A stretch of DNA of 64,000 nucleotides, from assembly GCF_014201505.1 (NCBI RefSeq), contig NZ_JACHEO010000001.1:124001-188000 (forward strand). Reading direction: 5' to 3'. This DNA comes from Desulfoprunum benzoelyticum. Lineage in GTDB: Bacteria; Desulfobacterota; Desulfobulbia; Desulfobulbales; Desulfocapsaceae. Positions 63,635 through 64,000 of this stretch are shown one piece after another. Under the pieces are notes generated by a model. That model saw nothing but the letters and a program-made list of their open reading frames with translations, was not told the origin of the DNA and did no database searches. The first letter of the stretch is position 1. Every line of letters begins with the position of its first letter. The translations under genes and the position numbers were made by a program.

Positions 63635-64000
63635 ATGGGAGCTCTGGAGAGAACGCTGAAGGATATTTTTCCGCAGGATACCGATTACCGGGTAAAGGCC
63701 AAGGCCCGCCTCGACCAGCTGGCCTTGCCGCACTGGGCCCTGGGCGATCTGATGGACCTGGCGATCGACCTTGCTGGCATGACCCGGTCGCTGACGCCGC
63801 CGGTCGGCCGCAAGGCGATCGTGACGATGGCCGGCGACCACGGGGTGACGGTCGAGGGGGTGAGCAAGTTTCCCAGGGAGGTGACGCCGCAGATGGTCGT
63901 CAACTTCGTCAACGGCGGGGCCGGCATCAACGCCCTCGCCCGCCAGGCCGGGGCCAGCGTCTTCGTCGTCGACATGGGGGTCGATGCCGATCTGCGTAAC
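63635..64000 (+). CDS. cobT: Nicotinate-nucleotide-dimethylbenzimidazole phosphoribosyltransferase, 3' end off the window
   Basis: The first 122 residues are present and the frame is still open at base 64000. KARLDQLALPHWALGDLMDLA, VTMAGDHGVTVEGVSKFPREVTPQMVVNFVNGGAGINALA are diagnostic of CobT. It makes alpha-ribazole phosphate, the lower base of cobalamin. AGGAAA precedes the ATG, 27 bp after cobU. Confidence 0.95.
   Translation, partial: MGALERTLKDIFPQDTDYRVKAKARLDQLALPHWALGDLMDLAIDLAGMTRSLTPPVGRKAIVTMAGDHGVTVEGVSKFPREVTPQMVVNFVNGGAGINALARQAGASVFVVDMGVDADLRN

Noticed and set aside
62663-63841. 392-codon minus-strand frame opposite cobC, cobU and the start of cobT
   Set aside because: It spans three recognised overlapping genes on the other strand and has no domain.

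Overview
This 64 kb window is chromosomal DNA from a Gram-negative anaerobe, most likely a Desulfobacterota (Desulfobulbales-like) bacterium. That is inferred from protein styles and gene content, not from a search: LPS-export genes, a short anaerobic-type cobalamin operon, an IcmF-type mutase, and beta-oxidation clusters like those of sulfate reducers and syntrophs. Genes are dense, on both strands, and often overlap by 1-4 nt. I saw no rRNA, tRNA, IS element, prophage or CRISPR array. The window cuts purM at the left edge and cobT at the right edge.

Region 1 (1-18.5 kb) is the most coherent accessory block. A roughly 600-bp non-coding region (9747-10349) with four GAGCGCTC-type palindromes separates two divergent gene sets. 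Leftward: acyl-CoA synthetase, acyl-CoA dehydrogenase, a TetR regulator, and an IcmF-type fused mutase whose two diagnostic residues are Phe and Gln (isobutyryl type). Rightward: an unrecognised membrane protein with a four-fold internal motif, thiolase, 3-hydroxyacyl-CoA dehydrogenase, an M24 peptidase-like protein, a Cys-rich DUF6125-like protein, enoyl-CoA hydratase, a second acyl-CoA dehydrogenase and a nitroreductase. Together they encode every step from isobutyrate (or a similar branched acid) to acetyl-CoA. A class III CoA-transferase lies convergently at the left end.

Region 2 (18.8-32.8 kb): MgtE, a DegS-like protease and a CNNM/CBS protein; leucyl aminopeptidase; then on the minus strand mazG, a strong promoter, rpsF-rpsR-DUF2232-rplI, a terminator, and dnaB-leuS-lptE-dusB.

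Region 3 (33-48.9 kb): a small AP2-like protein; rplU-rpmA-(terminator)-obgE-proB-proA-nadD; a degenerate CheB-like protein with an inserted zinc ribbon; ung with an enlarged active-site loop; a CBS protein overlapping the NAD(P)HX repair enzyme; an LptF/LptG permease with an extra Ada-like zinc domain; a SprT/DUF2786 protein; a tiny CxxC protein; an M23 peptidase; RNase G.

Region 4 (49-64 kb): a glycosyltransferase overlapping a spore-photoproduct-lyase-like radical SAM gene; ssb; a DnaJ-like co-chaperone; leuC-leuD; an orphan YejA-like binding protein; a cold-shock protein; tsaE; a YcaO-TPR protein; a STAS protein; and the operon cbiG-cbiH-cobC-cobU-cobT. That operon contributes to the cobalamin IcmF needs.
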